Source of the DNA: Caballeronia calidae
GTDB taxonomy: Bacteria > Pseudomonadota > Gammaproteobacteria > Burkholderiales > Burkholderiaceae
Assembly (NCBI RefSeq): GCF_900044055.2
Contig: NZ_FCOX02000005.1
Coordinates: forward strand, 124,001-188,000
DNA: 64,000 bases
Reading direction: 5' to 3'
A program made the position numbers and the translations under genes. This document shows, piece by piece, positions 35,440 to 44,262 of this stretch. The number at the start of each line of letters is the position of its first letter. Position 1 is the first letter of the stretch. A model generated the notes under the pieces. That model had not been told where the DNA came from. It saw only the letters and a program-made list of their open reading frames with translations, and ran no database searches.

Positions 35440-36346
35440 CAGCGTCGCGCGCAACGAAGGCGGCATCGGCGATGCGGATCTTTCCGCGCAGTTCGCCGCG
35501 CATGCGCAAGAAGCGAAACGCCGCGAGCGCAAGGGACAGTGGCATCTGCTCTTCATTCTCGTGTTCGTGCTCGGGCCGCTCGTCGTGTATCCGCTCGCGC
35601 GGCTCGTGATGCTGAGCGTGACGGGGCCGCACGGCTTCACGCTGCATGCATACACCGCGTTCTTCGGCAATCCGGAAACGCGCGGCATGATCGGCATGAC
35701 GCTCGGCATCCTCTTCGCGAGCGCGAGCATCGCGTCGCTGCTCGGTGTCGCGCTCGCGTCGATGTTGTTCTTCAGGCCGTTCGCGGGTGCGCGCCTGCTC
35801 ACGCGCTTCCTGGAGTTGTTCGTCGCGTTTCCATCGTTTCTGGTCGCCTTCACGCTGATCTTTCTCTATGGCTCGCAAGGCTCGGTGAGCATCGGCCTGC
35901 AACGGCTCTTTTCGCTCGATACGGCGCCGCTCGATTTCCTATTCGGCATCGGCGGCGTGATTCTCGCGGAAGTCGTGTTCTATGCGCCGTTCGTCGTGCG
36001 CCCGACGCTCGCGTCGTACGCGACGCTCGACATGCGCCTCGTCGAAGCGGCGAAGAGCCTAGGCGCCGATGGCTGGATGGTCGCCACGAAGGTCGTCTTG
36101 CCGCTCGCGTGGCCGGGCATCGCGGCCGGCACGATCCTGTGCTTCCTGCTCACGCTGAACGAGTTCGGCATTCTGCTCGTGCTCGGCAGCGCGCATCTGA
36201 TCACCTTGCCGATCGCAATCTACAGCGCCGCGACCGTCGATCTCGATCTGCCCACGGCGGCGGCGGGATCGGTCGTGATGCTGCTGATGTCGCTGTCGCT
36301 CTACGCGCTGTATCGGCGCGTCGATCGTCGCTCGGGAGGACGCTGA
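35417..36346 (+). CDS. phnU: ABC transporter permease, phosphonate uptake type
   Basis: This is an inner-membrane permease of 309 residues with about six helices after a cytoplasmic N-terminus of roughly 45 residues. The EAA loop that contacts the ATPase reads EAAKSLGADGWMVATKVVLPLAWPG near 209-233. It overlaps the ATPase gene at its 5' end and is followed 1 bp later by the second permease gene. Confidence 0.9.
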   Translation: MSSLFVPDSVARNEGGIGDADLSAQFAAHAQEAKRRERKGQWHLLFILVFVLGPLVVYPLARLVMLSVTGPHGFTLHAYTAFFGNPETRGMIGMTLGILFASASIASLLGVALASMLFFRPFAGARLLTRFLELFVAFPSFLVAFTLIFLYGSQGSVSIGLQRLFSLDTAPLDFLFGIGGVILAEVVFYAPFVVRPTLASYATLDMRLVEAAKSLGADGWMVATKVVLPLAWPGIAAGTILCFLLTLNEFGILLVLGSAHLITLPIAIYSAATVDLDLPTAAAGSVVMLLMSLSLYALYRRVDRRSGGR

Positions 36347-36347
36347 C

Positions 36348-37160
36348 ATGCAGCTTTCGGTTTCGTCGCGCTTCACACCCGGCGCGTTGCTTCGCATCGC
36401 GTTCACGGGCTTCGTCGCGCTGCTCTGCTTCTGGCTTTTCGTGTTGCCGGTGGTCGTGGTCGCGCTGTCGAGCGTTGCATCGCACTGGTCGGGAACGATT
36501 CTTCCTGATGGCTTCGGTCTGCGCTGGTTCGCGCGGCTTTCATCGAGCGACCTCGATGCGGTGACGACGAGCCTCGAAGTCGGCCTCGGTGTCGCGATGC
36601 TCGGCACGGCGCTCGGCCTGTGGCTCGCGCTCGCGCTGGAAGGGCGCGGCCGGCGCGGACTCGGCGCGCTCGTCGATGCCGTCGCGATGATGGGCAGCGG
36701 CGTGCCGAGCGTCGTGCTCGGGCTCGCGGTGTTGATCGCGTATCACAAGCGTCCGCTCGATCTGTCGGGATCGGCCGCGATCGTCGTGCTCGTGCAACTC
36801 GCGCTCGTGCTGCCGTTTTGCTACCGGTGCGCGGCGGCCGCGCTGCGCCCCGAATTGACGACGCTGCGCGAAGCCGCCGCGAGTCTCGGCGCGCCGCCGC
36901 GCATGGTGCTTGCGCGCGTGGTGTTGCCGCAACTCGTGCCCGCGATCCGCGCGAGCCTCGCGCTCGGCTTCGCGCTGTCGCTCGGCGAACTGGGCGCGAC
37001 GCTGACCGTCTATCCGCCGGGCTTCGCGACGGTGCCGATCGTCGTCGTGGGGCAGGTCAATCGCGGCTACTATCTGCCCGCGTCGGCGCTGTCGCTGATT
37101 CTGCTGGCCGTCTCGCTCGCCGCGCTCCTGCTGATCGCCGCGCGTGCGCCGCGTCGTTGA
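36348..37160 (+). CDS. phnV: ABC transporter permease, phosphonate uptake type
   Basis: This is the second permease of the importer, 270 residues and about six helices. The EAA loop is EAAASLGAPPRMVLARVVLPQLVPA near 175-199. It closes the S-T-U-V operon. No phnW, phnX or other phosphonate-degrading gene is in the window, so the substrate assignment rests on similarity and gene order. The 250 bp that follow, before glycogen phosphorylase, include an A/T-rich stretch near 37265-37280 that may be promoter DNA. Confidence 0.88.
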   Translation: MQLSVSSRFTPGALLRIAFTGFVALLCFWLFVLPVVVVALSSVASHWSGTILPDGFGLRWFARLSSSDLDAVTTSLEVGLGVAMLGTALGLWLALALEGRGRRGLGALVDAVAMMGSGVPSVVLGLAVLIAYHKRPLDLSGSAAIVVLVQLALVLPFCYRCAAAALRPELTTLREAAASLGAPPRMVLARVVLPQLVPAIRASLALGFALSLGELGATLTVYPPGFATVPIVVVGQVNRGYYLPASALSLILLAVSLAALLLIAARAPRR

Positions 37161-37412
37161 CTCGTGCGCAAACCATCAGGATGGCGAATCAAATCGCTCG
37201 ATGCGCGGCATCGGTGAGCGCTGATCAGCAATTCGCGGGCCCTCATTCCTTTCGGCCTTGTCATACCAAAATAAATAAAACTGGCGTAACCTGCACATTC
37301 AGGCACGGCCGCACCCGCGTGACCGGAGCGAGGCGCCATTTTGGGGCGTGCGGTTTGAACTCCCGTCGTGCTTTCGCGGTCGTTGCATATGTCGCAAAAA
37401 CCGGAGGTTCCG

Positions 37413-39866
37413 ATGACATCCGTCGACTTGGAATTCGACCAGCTCAACAGTACCGTCGATGCGCTTCGGCGCTCCATCTCGAACCGCCTGATGTACGGCG
37501 TCGGCAAGGATGCGGTCACCGCGCAGCCGCGCGACTGGCTCCATGCCGCCGAACTGGCAGTGCGCGACCGCCTCGTCGCACGCTGGATGCGTACCACGCG
37601 GATTCAATATGAACAGGACGTGAAACGCGTCTATTACCTGTCGATGGAGTTTCTCATCGGCAGGACCTTCAGCAATGCGCTGCTCGCGCTAGGCATCTAC
37701 GATGAAGTGCGCGATGCGCTCGCGGGACTCGGCGTCGATCTCGCAGCGCTCGAAGAACTGGAGCCGGACGCCGCGCTCGGCAACGGCGGCCTCGGCCGTC
37801 TCGCGGCCTGCTTCCTCGATTCGATGGCGACCGTCGGCGTGCCGGGCTTCGGCTACGGCATCCGTTACGACTACGGGATGTTCCGGCAGACGATCGTCGA
37901 CGGCAATCAGGTCGAAATGCCCGATTACTGGCTGCGCGCGGGCAATCCGTGGGAGTTTCCGCGGCCGGAAGTGGTCTATACCGTGCACTTCGGCGGCCGC
38001 ACCGTGCAGCATGAGGACCGCACCGACTGGATCGACACCGAGCACGTGAACGCGATGGCCTACGACACGGTCATCCCCGGCTTCGCCACGACCGCCACGA
38101 ACACGCTGCGCCTGTGGTCCGCGCGCGCGACCGACGAGTTCGATCTGTCCGCGTTCAATCAGGGCGACTATCGCCGCGCGGTGGAGGCGAAGAACACGTC
38201 CGAGCATGTCTCGCGTCTGCTGTATCCCGACGACTCGACGCAGGCCGGCCGTGAATTGCGTCTGCGCCAGGAATACTTCTTCGTCTCCGCGACGATGCAG
38301 GACCTGATCCGCCGCTATCAGCGCACGCACACGCATTTCGGCCGTCTCGCGGAGAAGGTCGCGGTGCATCTGAACGATACGCATCCCGTGCTCGCGATTC
38401 CGGAGCTGATGCGTCTGCTCGTCGACCGGCATCATCTTCCGTGGGGCAAGGCGTGGAAGCTCGTGCAGCAGATGTTCTCCTACACGAACCACACGCTGAT
38501 GCCCGAAGCGCTCGAAACGTGGGACGTCGAGATGCTCGCGCGTCTGTTGCCGCGGCATCTCGAGATCATCTTCGAGATCAACGCGCAGTTCCTCAAGCAG
38601 GTCACCGAGAAGTTCGGCCGCGATGTCGATCTGATTCGCCGCATCTCGCTCGTCGATGAATACGGCCAGCGCCGCGTGCGCATGGCGCATCTCGCGATCG
38701 TCGCGAGCCACAAGGTGAACGGCGTGTCGAAGCTGCACTCGCAACTGATGGTGCAGAACATCTTCTCCGACTTCGCGCGCATGTATCCGGAGCGCTTCAC
38801 CAATGTGACGAACGGCATCACGCCGCGCCGCTGGCTCGCGCAGGCGAGTCCGTCGCTGTCCGCGCTGATCGACAAGCGGCTCGGGCCGCGCTGGCGCACC
38901 GATCTCTTCGAGCTCGGCCGTCTGCGCGAATGGCGCGACGATCCCGAGTTCTGCAAGGCTTTTCACGACGCGAAGTTCGCCAACAAGCTTCGACTGGTGG
39001 AGCGCGCGAAGCGCGAGGCCAATGCGATCATCAATCCGGAAGCGCTGTTCGATCTTCAGGTGAAGCGCATCCACGAATACAAGCGGCAACTGCTCAACAT
39101 CCTGTATGTGATCGTGCGCTACAACCGCATCCGCGAGAATCCGGAGAAGGACTGGACGCCGCGCGTCGTGATGTTCGCGGGCAAGGCGGCTTCGGCCTAC
39201 AAGATGGCGAAGAACATCATCAAGCTCATCAACGATGTCGCGAAGAAGGTGAACGCGGACCCGCTCGTCGGCGACCGTCTCAAGGTGGGCTTCATTCCGA
39301 ACTATGGCGTCTCGGTGGCCGAGCTGATCATTCCGGCGGCGGATCTGTCGGAGCAGATTTCGATGGCCGGCACCGAGGCATCCGGAACCGGCAACATGAA
39401 GCTCGCGCTGAACGGCGCGCTGACCATCGGCACGCTCGATGGCGCGAACATCGAAATCTGCGATGCCGTGGGGCGCGACAACATCTTCATCTTCGGCAAT
39501 ACGACCGATGAGATCGAATCGCTGCGCGCGGCGGGTTATCGGCCACGCCAGATCTACGAGGAGAACGCGGAGCTGAAGATCGCGCTCGATCAGATTCGCC
39601 TCGGGCATTTCTCGCCGGAAGAGCCGCATCGCTTTTACGACATCTTCCATACGCTCGTGGACTGGGGCGATCACTACATGGTGCTCGCCGACTTCGACAG
39701 CTTCGACAAGACGCAGACCGAGGTCGATCTCAAGTTCCGCGACAAGGACGCGTGGACCCGCAGCGCGATCGAGAATGTCGCGGGCATGGGCATCTTTTCG
39801 TCGGATCGCACGATCGCGGAGTATGCGCGCGAAATCTGGCACGTCGAGACCTTGCAGGTGACGTGA
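37413..39866 (+). CDS. glgP: Glycogen/starch/alpha-glucan phosphorylase
   Basis: This enzyme releases glucose-1-phosphate from alpha-1,4-glucans by phosphorolysis, using pyridoxal phosphate. The 817 residues match the family (about 815-840). [13 protein letters not shown] lies near 71-83 and [18 protein letters not shown] near 120-137. The PLP-binding Lys663 lies in [15 protein letters not shown]. The start at 37413 has a strong GGAGG 6 nt upstream; ATG codons at 37368 and 37389 lie in the leader. No other glycogen genes are adjacent. Confidence 0.96.
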   Translation: MTSVDLEFDQLNSTVDALRRSISNRLMYGVGKDAVTAQPRDWLHAAELAVRDRLVARWMRTTRIQYEQDVKRVYYLSMEFLIGRTFSNALLALGIYDEVRDALAGLGVDLAALEELEPDAALGNGGLGRLAACFLDSMATVGVPGFGYGIRYDYGMFRQTIVDGNQVEMPDYWLRAGNPWEFPRPEVVYTVHFGGRTVQHEDRTDWIDTEHVNAMAYDTVIPGFATTATNTLRLWSARATDEFDLSAFNQGDYRRAVEAKNTSEHVSRLLYPDDSTQAGRELRLRQEYFFVSATMQDLIRRYQRTHTHFGRLAEKVAVHLNDTHPVLAIPELMRLLVDRHHLPWGKAWKLVQQMFSYTNHTLMPEALETWDVEMLARLLPRHLEIIFEINAQFLKQVTEKFGRDVDLIRRISLVDEYGQRRVRMAHLAIVASHKVNGVSKLHSQLMVQNIFSDFARMYPERFTNVTNGITPRRWLAQASPSLSALIDKRLGPRWRTDLFELGRLREWRDDPEFCKAFHDAKFANKLRLVERAKREANAIINPEALFDLQVKRIHEYKRQLLNILYVIVRYNRIRENPEKDWTPRVVMFAGKAASAYKMAKNIIKLINDVAKKVNADPLVGDRLKVGFIPNYGVSVAELIIPAADLSEQISMAGTEASGTGNMKLALNGALTIGTLDGANIEICDAVGRDNIFIFGNTTDEIESLRAAGYRPRQIYEENAELKIALDQIRLGHFSPEEPHRFYDIFHTLVDWGDHYMVLADFDSFDKTQTEVDLKFRDKDAWTRSAIENVAGMGIFSSDRTIAEYAREIWHVETLQVT

Positions 39867-39879
39867 AGCGGTCGAGCGC

Positions 39880-40194
39880 TCAGCGCCGCGTGATGCGAAT
39901 CACCCGGCCGAGCGTCGCGTGAGGAAACCACGCGGTGATCTTGCCGATCACCGCGTTCACGTCCTCGCTGTCGGTTTCCACATGGAGCGTCGTGCAGTGT
40001 CGACGGCGGCTCGTCGCGACGACGTGCGCGCGCACGTGCGCGCCGAACGCGTGCGTGAGCAGTTCGCGTGCGGGTGCGGAGCTCAGGCCGGGCACGGTCA
40101 GATCGAACGCGAGGCAGTGGTGCGTTTCGCGGCGGCGCGGCGAGCCGCCGTTGAGTGCATGGGGAAGGACGGAAAGATCGGATGTGCGGTACAT
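39880..40194 (-). CDS. Hypothetical protein, about 104 aa
   Basis: The protein begins MYRTSDLSVLPHALNGGSPRRRETHHCLAFDLTV, and a later segment reads CTTLHVETDSEDVNAVIGKITAWFPHA. The alternation of strands and helices suggests a small ferredoxin- or ACT-like alpha/beta fold, but no ligand motif is visible and I do not recognise the family. A GTG at 40254 is an alternative start, giving 124 residues; neither has a convincing ribosome site. It converges on glgP 13 bp away. Confidence 0.6.
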   Translation of the reverse strand: MYRTSDLSVLPHALNGGSPRRRETHHCLAFDLTVPGLSSAPARELLTHAFGAHVRAHVVATSRRRHCTTLHVETDSEDVNAVIGKITAWFPHATLGRVIRITRR

Positions 40195-40304
40195 CGATGA
40201 CAGCCGCCCGATGGCGGCCCGAAGTGGCAACGTGTCCACTTTATCGTCGCGCACCTAAACGCGGCGATAAAGTCGTGTGCCGCGATATCAACGCCGTATA
40301 AAGA

Positions 40305-40709
40305 TCACGCCTGCGGTTTCGCCGCCGCGCCTGCCGCGTGCTTCACGACCGCTTCGCCGACGAGCGCGGCGACTTTGTCGGCGAATGCCTGATCCTTCGT
40401 GATGAGCACTTCGCGTTCGCCGTCGGGCGTCGAGACCATCAACTGATAGATCACGTCCTGCGTGATCCACGTCAGGTATCCCACGACGCCGATCATCACG
40501 CCGAGCACGAGCGCCGCGCCCGAGCCGCTCACGATGCCCGCCCCGAGCACGACGAGCCCGATCAGCGCGATGATGATGGGCAGCGGCTTCTGGCGCGGAA
40601 TCATCACGACGCGCGCGGCGCGCAGATCGCGCAGCGGAATCATCTGCCCCGAGGCCGAGAGGCCGGCGCGCGAGAGCGTCACGCCGCGTTCGTTGAAAGG
40701 AGTATCCAT
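40305..40709 (-). CDS. DUF6232-like membrane protein
   Basis: The protein has 134 residues. A soluble N-terminal strand region (MDTPFNERGVTLSRAGLSASGQMIPLRDLRAARV) is followed by two transmembrane helices at about 48-63 and 66-84, then a cytoplasmic segment typical of the family (VIYQLMVSTPDGEREVLITKDQAFADKVAALVGEAV). The function is unknown. The start was chosen at 40709, where family similarity begins, although no clear Shine-Dalgarno is visible. It is divergent from the ArsR gene. Confidence 0.75.
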   Translation of the reverse strand: MDTPFNERGVTLSRAGLSASGQMIPLRDLRAARVVMIPRQKPLPIIIALIGLVVLGAGIVSGSGAALVLGVMIGVVGYLTWITQDVIYQLMVSTPDGEREVLITKDQAFADKVAALVGEAVVKHAAGAAAKPQA

Positions 40710-40809
40710 AATGGTTTGCTTTGTTTCTTTTGCGGCTGATGAAACCGCGCAGATTACCAGACCGCGCGGCGCAGCGGCATGCCGCGGGTTGATGGATACG
40801 CTGCGGGGT

Positions 40810-40838
40810 TTGCATATCGGAAATTTCCGATATATACT
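40810..40838 (+). promoter_or_regulatory. Sigma-70 promoter with a perfect 20-bp palindromic operator for the ArsR gene
   Basis: TTGCAT (40810-40815) and TATACT (40833-40838) are separated by exactly 17 bp. The palindrome ATATCGGAAATTTCCGATAT (40814-40833) fills the spacer. A repressor bound there would block RNA polymerase. The site is 68 bp upstream of the ArsR start and also faces the divergent DUF6232-like gene. ArsR autorepression is the natural reading. Confidence 0.85.
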
Positions 40839-40901
40839 TCGCAACAAGACGATTCGGAAAGCTGCTTCCAGGTTCCGTCCGTCAGACGCACGAGCAACGA
40901 A

Positions 40902-41195
40902 ATGGACATCGACGCAATTCACAAAGCCCTCGCCAACCCCCTTCGCCGCGAGATTCTCGAATGGCTGAAGGAGCCGGAGCGGCATTTCCCTAACCAGGAA
41001 CTGCCGTGGTCGCATGGTGTTTGCGCGGGTCAGATCGATGGGCGCTGCGGCATGTCGCAGTCCACCGTTTCGGCGCATCTCGCGACCTTGCACAAAGCCG
41101 GGCTCGTCACCACCAAGCGCGTTGGACAGTGGGTTTTTTTCAGGCGCGACGAAGCGGTCATTCAGGCGTTCCGCGATTCCATCGGGAATCTTTGA
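40902..41195 (+). CDS. ArsR-family transcriptional regulator
   Basis: This is a 97-residue winged-helix repressor: MDIDAIHKALANPLRREILEWLKEPE, then CGMSQSTVSAHLATLHKAGLVTTKRVGQWVFFRRD. The usual metal motif ELCVCDL is absent. Instead two cysteines lie close together in HGVCAGQIDGRCGMSQS, just before the recognition helix. This resembles thiol-switch or electrophile-sensing members more than metal sensors. It precedes an Old Yellow Enzyme gene by 54 bp, which fits sensing of quinones or other electrophiles that the enzyme reduces. That role is inference. A perfect palindrome sits in its promoter. Confidence 0.9.
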   Translation: MDIDAIHKALANPLRREILEWLKEPERHFPNQELPWSHGVCAGQIDGRCGMSQSTVSAHLATLHKAGLVTTKRVGQWVFFRRDEAVIQAFRDSIGNL

Positions 41196-41249
41196 GCCTG
41201 CTTGCCGTAGGGTGAAAGTCTGCTTTCAACTTCATTAGGACACCAATTC

Positions 41250-42311
41250 ATGTCGACTCTCTTCGATCCGCTCAAAGTTGGCGCACTCACGCTCAAGAAC
41301 CGCATCATCATGGCGCCGCTCACCCGTCAGCGCGCGGGCGTCGAGCGCGTGCCCAATGCGCTGATGGCGCAGTACTACGCGGACCGCGCATCGGCCGGTC
41401 TCATTCTCAGCGAGGCGACCTCGGTGACGCCGCAAGGCGTCGGCTATGCCGATACGCCGGGCATCTGGTCCGACGAGCAAGTCGAAGGCTGGAAGCTCGT
41501 CACGAAGGCCGTGCACGACGCGGGCGGCAAGATCTTCCTGCAACTTTGGCACGTGGGCCGCGTTTCCGACCCGGTCTTCCTGAATGGCGATGTGCCGGTC
41601 GCGCCGAGCGCGATCGCCCCGGACGGGCACGTGAGCCTCGTGCGTCCGCAGCGCCCGTACGTGACGCCGCGCGCGCTCGAGCTCGATGAAATCGCGGGCG
41701 TCGTCGCGGCCTTCCGCAAGGGCGCGGAGAACGCGAAGCGCGCGGGCTTCGACGGCGTGGAAGTGCACGGTGCGAACGGCTATCTGCTCGACCAGTTCCT
41801 GCAGGACAGCACCAACCAGCGCAGCGACGCTTACGGCGGCTCGATCGAAAACCGCGCGCGTCTGCTGCTCGAGATCGTCGATCAGTGCATCGACGTGTGG
41901 GGCGCGGATCGTGTCGGCGTGCACCTTGCGCCGCGCGCGGATTCGCACACGATGGGCGACAGCGATCGCGCCGCGACCTTCGGCTACGTGGCGCGCGAAC
42001 TCGGCCGCCGCAAGGTCGCGTTCATCGCGGCGCGCGAGCATGAAGCCGCGGACAGCCTCGGACCGCAACTGAAGAAGGCGTTCGGCGGCGTGTTTATCGT
42101 CAACGAAGGCTTCTCGAAGACGAGCGCCGAAGCGATCATCGCGCGCGGCGATGCGGACGCCGTCGCGTGGGGCAAGCCGTTCATCGCGAATGCGGACCTC
42201 GTGCGCCGCTTCGAGGTCGACGCGGGCCTCAACGACTGGGACACGTCGACGTTCTATGCGCCGGGCGCGAAGGGCTACACGGACTATCCGTTGCTCGAAA
42301 CGGCGGAGTAA
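41250..42311 (+). CDS. nemA: Old Yellow Enzyme-family alkene reductase (NemA-like)
   Basis: This is an FMN-dependent flavoprotein of 353 residues that reduces activated C=C bonds (enals, enones, maleimides, nitro compounds) with NAD(P)H. The opening is typical: LFDPLKVGALTLKNRIIMAPLTRQRA. LQLWHVGRVS lies near 92-101, and GFDGVEVHGANGYLLDQFLQDSTNQRSDAYGGS near 163-195 with the substrate-binding His-Gly-Ala-Asn. It is a classical OYE of the NemA/XenA group. Operon context with the ArsR gene suggests induction by electrophiles. A strong terminator follows 20 bp after the stop. Confidence 0.93.
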   Translation: MSTLFDPLKVGALTLKNRIIMAPLTRQRAGVERVPNALMAQYYADRASAGLILSEATSVTPQGVGYADTPGIWSDEQVEGWKLVTKAVHDAGGKIFLQLWHVGRVSDPVFLNGDVPVAPSAIAPDGHVSLVRPQRPYVTPRALELDEIAGVVAAFRKGAENAKRAGFDGVEVHGANGYLLDQFLQDSTNQRSDAYGGSIENRARLLLEIVDQCIDVWGADRVGVHLAPRADSHTMGDSDRAATFGYVARELGRRKVAFIAAREHEAADSLGPQLKKAFGGVFIVNEGFSKTSAEAIIARGDADAVAWGKPFIANADLVRRFEVDAGLNDWDTSTFYAPGAKGYTDYPLLETAE

Positions 42312-42331
42312 GGCGCGGTCTGCATCATGCG

Positions 42332-42358
42332 AAAACAGCGGCTTCGGCCGCTGTTTTT
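42332..42358 (+). terminator. Rho-independent terminator after the OYE gene
   Basis: AAACAGCGGC and its complement close on a TTCG tetraloop, followed by five T residues. The A-rich 5' side means the hairpin could also act on leftward transcription. Confidence 0.92.
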
Positions 42359-42394
42359 GCTGGTGCGCCGACGGGCCCGCAAGGAACCTGAAGC

Positions 42395-42427
42395 AAAAAA
42401 ATCGGGCCGCTCGACGCGGCCCGATTG
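42395..42427 (-). terminator. Rho-independent terminator after the porin gene
   Basis: On the minus strand AATCGGGCCGC pairs with its complement around a 5-nt loop and is followed by seven T residues. It lies 24 bp past the porin stop. Confidence 0.92.
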
Positions 42428-42450
42428 CATTTCAGCTCGGCAGCCGAAGC

Positions 42451-43647
42451 TTAGAACTTGTGGCGGACGCCGACGCGGAACGCGAGCTGGTTGTTCTCGC
42501 CGAGGCCCGAGGTGCCGAAGTAGCTCGACGACGACGAGCCGATCGACGCCTGGTTCTCCACGCCGCGGTTCGAGCCCGACGCCTTCTGGTAGATGCCGAG
42601 CGCGTACACGTCGGTGCGTTTCGACAGCGCGTAGTCGACGCTCGCGTCGATCTGGTTCCAGTGGCCGGTCTGGTTGCCCGTCATGTTCAGGTACGAGTAG
42701 CCGAGGCCGGCCGACAGCGCCGACGTGAACGCGTACTTGCCGCCGATATCGAACGCGTTGAGCTTGGAGCTCGCGCCGTTGATCGGTTCGAACAGCGTGT
42801 TGGTCCAGAGGCCGAAGACGGTCGCGGCGCCGAACGCGTAGTTCGCGCCGATGCCGAACGTGCGCAGATCCTTGCCCGCGTTGGCCGTGCCCATCGTCTG
42901 GATGTTCGCGACAGCCGTGCTGAATGCGGGCGATGCCGCTGCCGGGTAACGGATGTCCGTGTACGCCGCGCCGATGCCGAACGGACCTGCCTTGTAGTTC
43001 AGGCCGAAGCTGTATGCACGCGACGAACCTGCCGTCGTGGTCGTGCCGACGGTCGTGTTCGGCGTGCCGGCGAACGCGCCTGCCTGGTTCGAGAAGCCGT
43101 ACATCGCACCGAACGTCACGCCGTAGAAGCTCGCGCTGCTGAACTTGACCGCGTTGTTGATGCGGCTCGACGTCAGCTGGTCGACGTCGTTCATGTGGTA
43201 CGCGTAGTTGCCCGCGAGCGTCTGGCCGCCGATCGAGTAGTTGCTGCCGAGGTAATCGGTCGAGAACGAGTATTGACGACCGAAGGTCAGCGAGCCGACG
43301 TCGTTCTTCGCGAGACCGACATACGCCTGACGGCCGAACATCGCGCCGCCCTGGCCGAGCGTGCCGGTGCCGCTGTTGAAGCCGTTCTCCAACGTGAAGA
43401 TCGCCTTCAGGCCGCCACCGAGGTCCTCCGACCCCTTCAGGCCCCAGCGGCTGCCTTGCGCGACGCCGTCGTCGTACTTGACGAGCGAATCGCCGGCGCG
43501 CGTCGCGGTCTGCGTGCTGTTGTTGACGTAGCTGATACCCGCGTCGATGATGCCGTACAGCGTGACGCTGCTTTGCGCTTGAGCGGACGTGGCGGCGAGG
43601 GCGGCAAATGCGGCGAGCGCGGCGGTCGCCAAGAGATTCTTCTTCAA
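42451..43647 (-). CDS. Gram-negative trimeric porin (OmpC/Burkholderia type)
   Basis: This is an outer-membrane general diffusion porin, 398 residues. The signal peptide LKKNLLATAALAAFAALAATSAQAQ precedes a mature start SSVTLYGIIDAGISYV, typical of Burkholderiales porins. Other landmarks are SRWGLKGSEDLGGGLKAIFTLE and FGRQAYVGL. The protein ends in the beta-barrel assembly signature VRHKF with terminal Phe. The start is a TTG at 43647, with GGAG 7 nt upstream; no ATG fits before the signal peptide. The 5' region to 43884 holds only leader and promoter DNA shared with the divergent SnoaL-like gene. Confidence 0.95.
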   Translation of the reverse strand: MKKNLLATAALAAFAALAATSAQAQSSVTLYGIIDAGISYVNNSTQTATRAGDSLVKYDDGVAQGSRWGLKGSEDLGGGLKAIFTLENGFNSGTGTLGQGGAMFGRQAYVGLAKNDVGSLTFGRQYSFSTDYLGSNYSIGGQTLAGNYAYHMNDVDQLTSSRINNAVKFSSASFYGVTFGAMYGFSNQAGAFAGTPNTTVGTTTTAGSSRAYSFGLNYKAGPFGIGAAYTDIRYPAAASPAFSTAVANIQTMGTANAGKDLRTFGIGANYAFGAATVFGLWTNTLFEPINGASSKLNAFDIGGKYAFTSALSAGLGYSYLNMTGNQTGHWNQIDASVDYALSKRTDVYALGIYQKASGSNRGVENQASIGSSSSSYFGTSGLGENNQLAFRVGVRHKF

Positions 43648-43884
43648 AACAAGCTCCGTGAGTTGATACGCGGTGTGGTTGTCGACGGTGTCTGATGCGT
43701 CGCGCTCTGACGGCGCGTGGCTGCGACGGGCGCAAATGTAGCGAGCGCTGAAGAAAGAAATGTGACAGTGCTTTCGAGCGGCTTGCGGTGTGTCGCGCGT
43801 GCAACAGGGCTGGCGCAATGCCCGCGCTTGTGCATGCGGCCCGTCCGATGCGATGCTCACGGTTCTCTCACCGCGAGGACGATC

Positions 43885-44253
43885 ATGGACGAAGCAGGAA
43901 TCCGCGAACTGGAAGAGCGCCTGAAGAAGGCGATGGTGGCGTCGGACGTGGACGCGCTCGACGCGCTATTGGCCGATGACCTGAGCTTCGTGGATGCGAC
44001 CGGCAAGGTCTGGACCAAAGCCGACGATCTGAACGGGCATCGCTACGGCATGCAGCGCATCGAGAAGCTGGACGTGGAGGATCAGAGCGTGAGGGTGTAC
44101 GGCGGCTTTGCCGTCGTGGTCACGCGTGTCGCGATTTCCGGGACCTTCGCGGGCGCGCCGTTCGCGGGCAGCTTGCGCTACACGCGAACGTGGGGAGAGA
44201 TCGGAGGAACGTGGCGCGTCGTGGCCGCGCAATGCGGCCTCGCGCCATTCTGA
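43885..44253 (+). CDS. SnoaL/DUF4440-like NTF2-fold protein
   Basis: This is a 122-residue protein of the nuclear-transport-factor-2 fold: MDEAGIRELEERLKKAMVASDVDALDALLADDLSFVDATGKV, then VVVTRVAISGTFAGAPFAGSLRYTRTWGEIGGTWRVVAAQ. Members bind small hydrophobic ligands or act as simple isomerases or hydratases; many have no known substrate. GAGGA lies 7 nt before the ATG at 43885. It is divergent from the porin gene and convergent with the desuccinylase-family gene. Confidence 0.87.
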   Translation: MDEAGIRELEERLKKAMVASDVDALDALLADDLSFVDATGKVWTKADDLNGHRYGMQRIEKLDVEDQSVRVYGGFAVVVTRVAISGTFAGAPFAGSLRYTRTWGEIGGTWRVVAAQCGLAPF

Positions 44254-44262
44254 CAAACGCGC

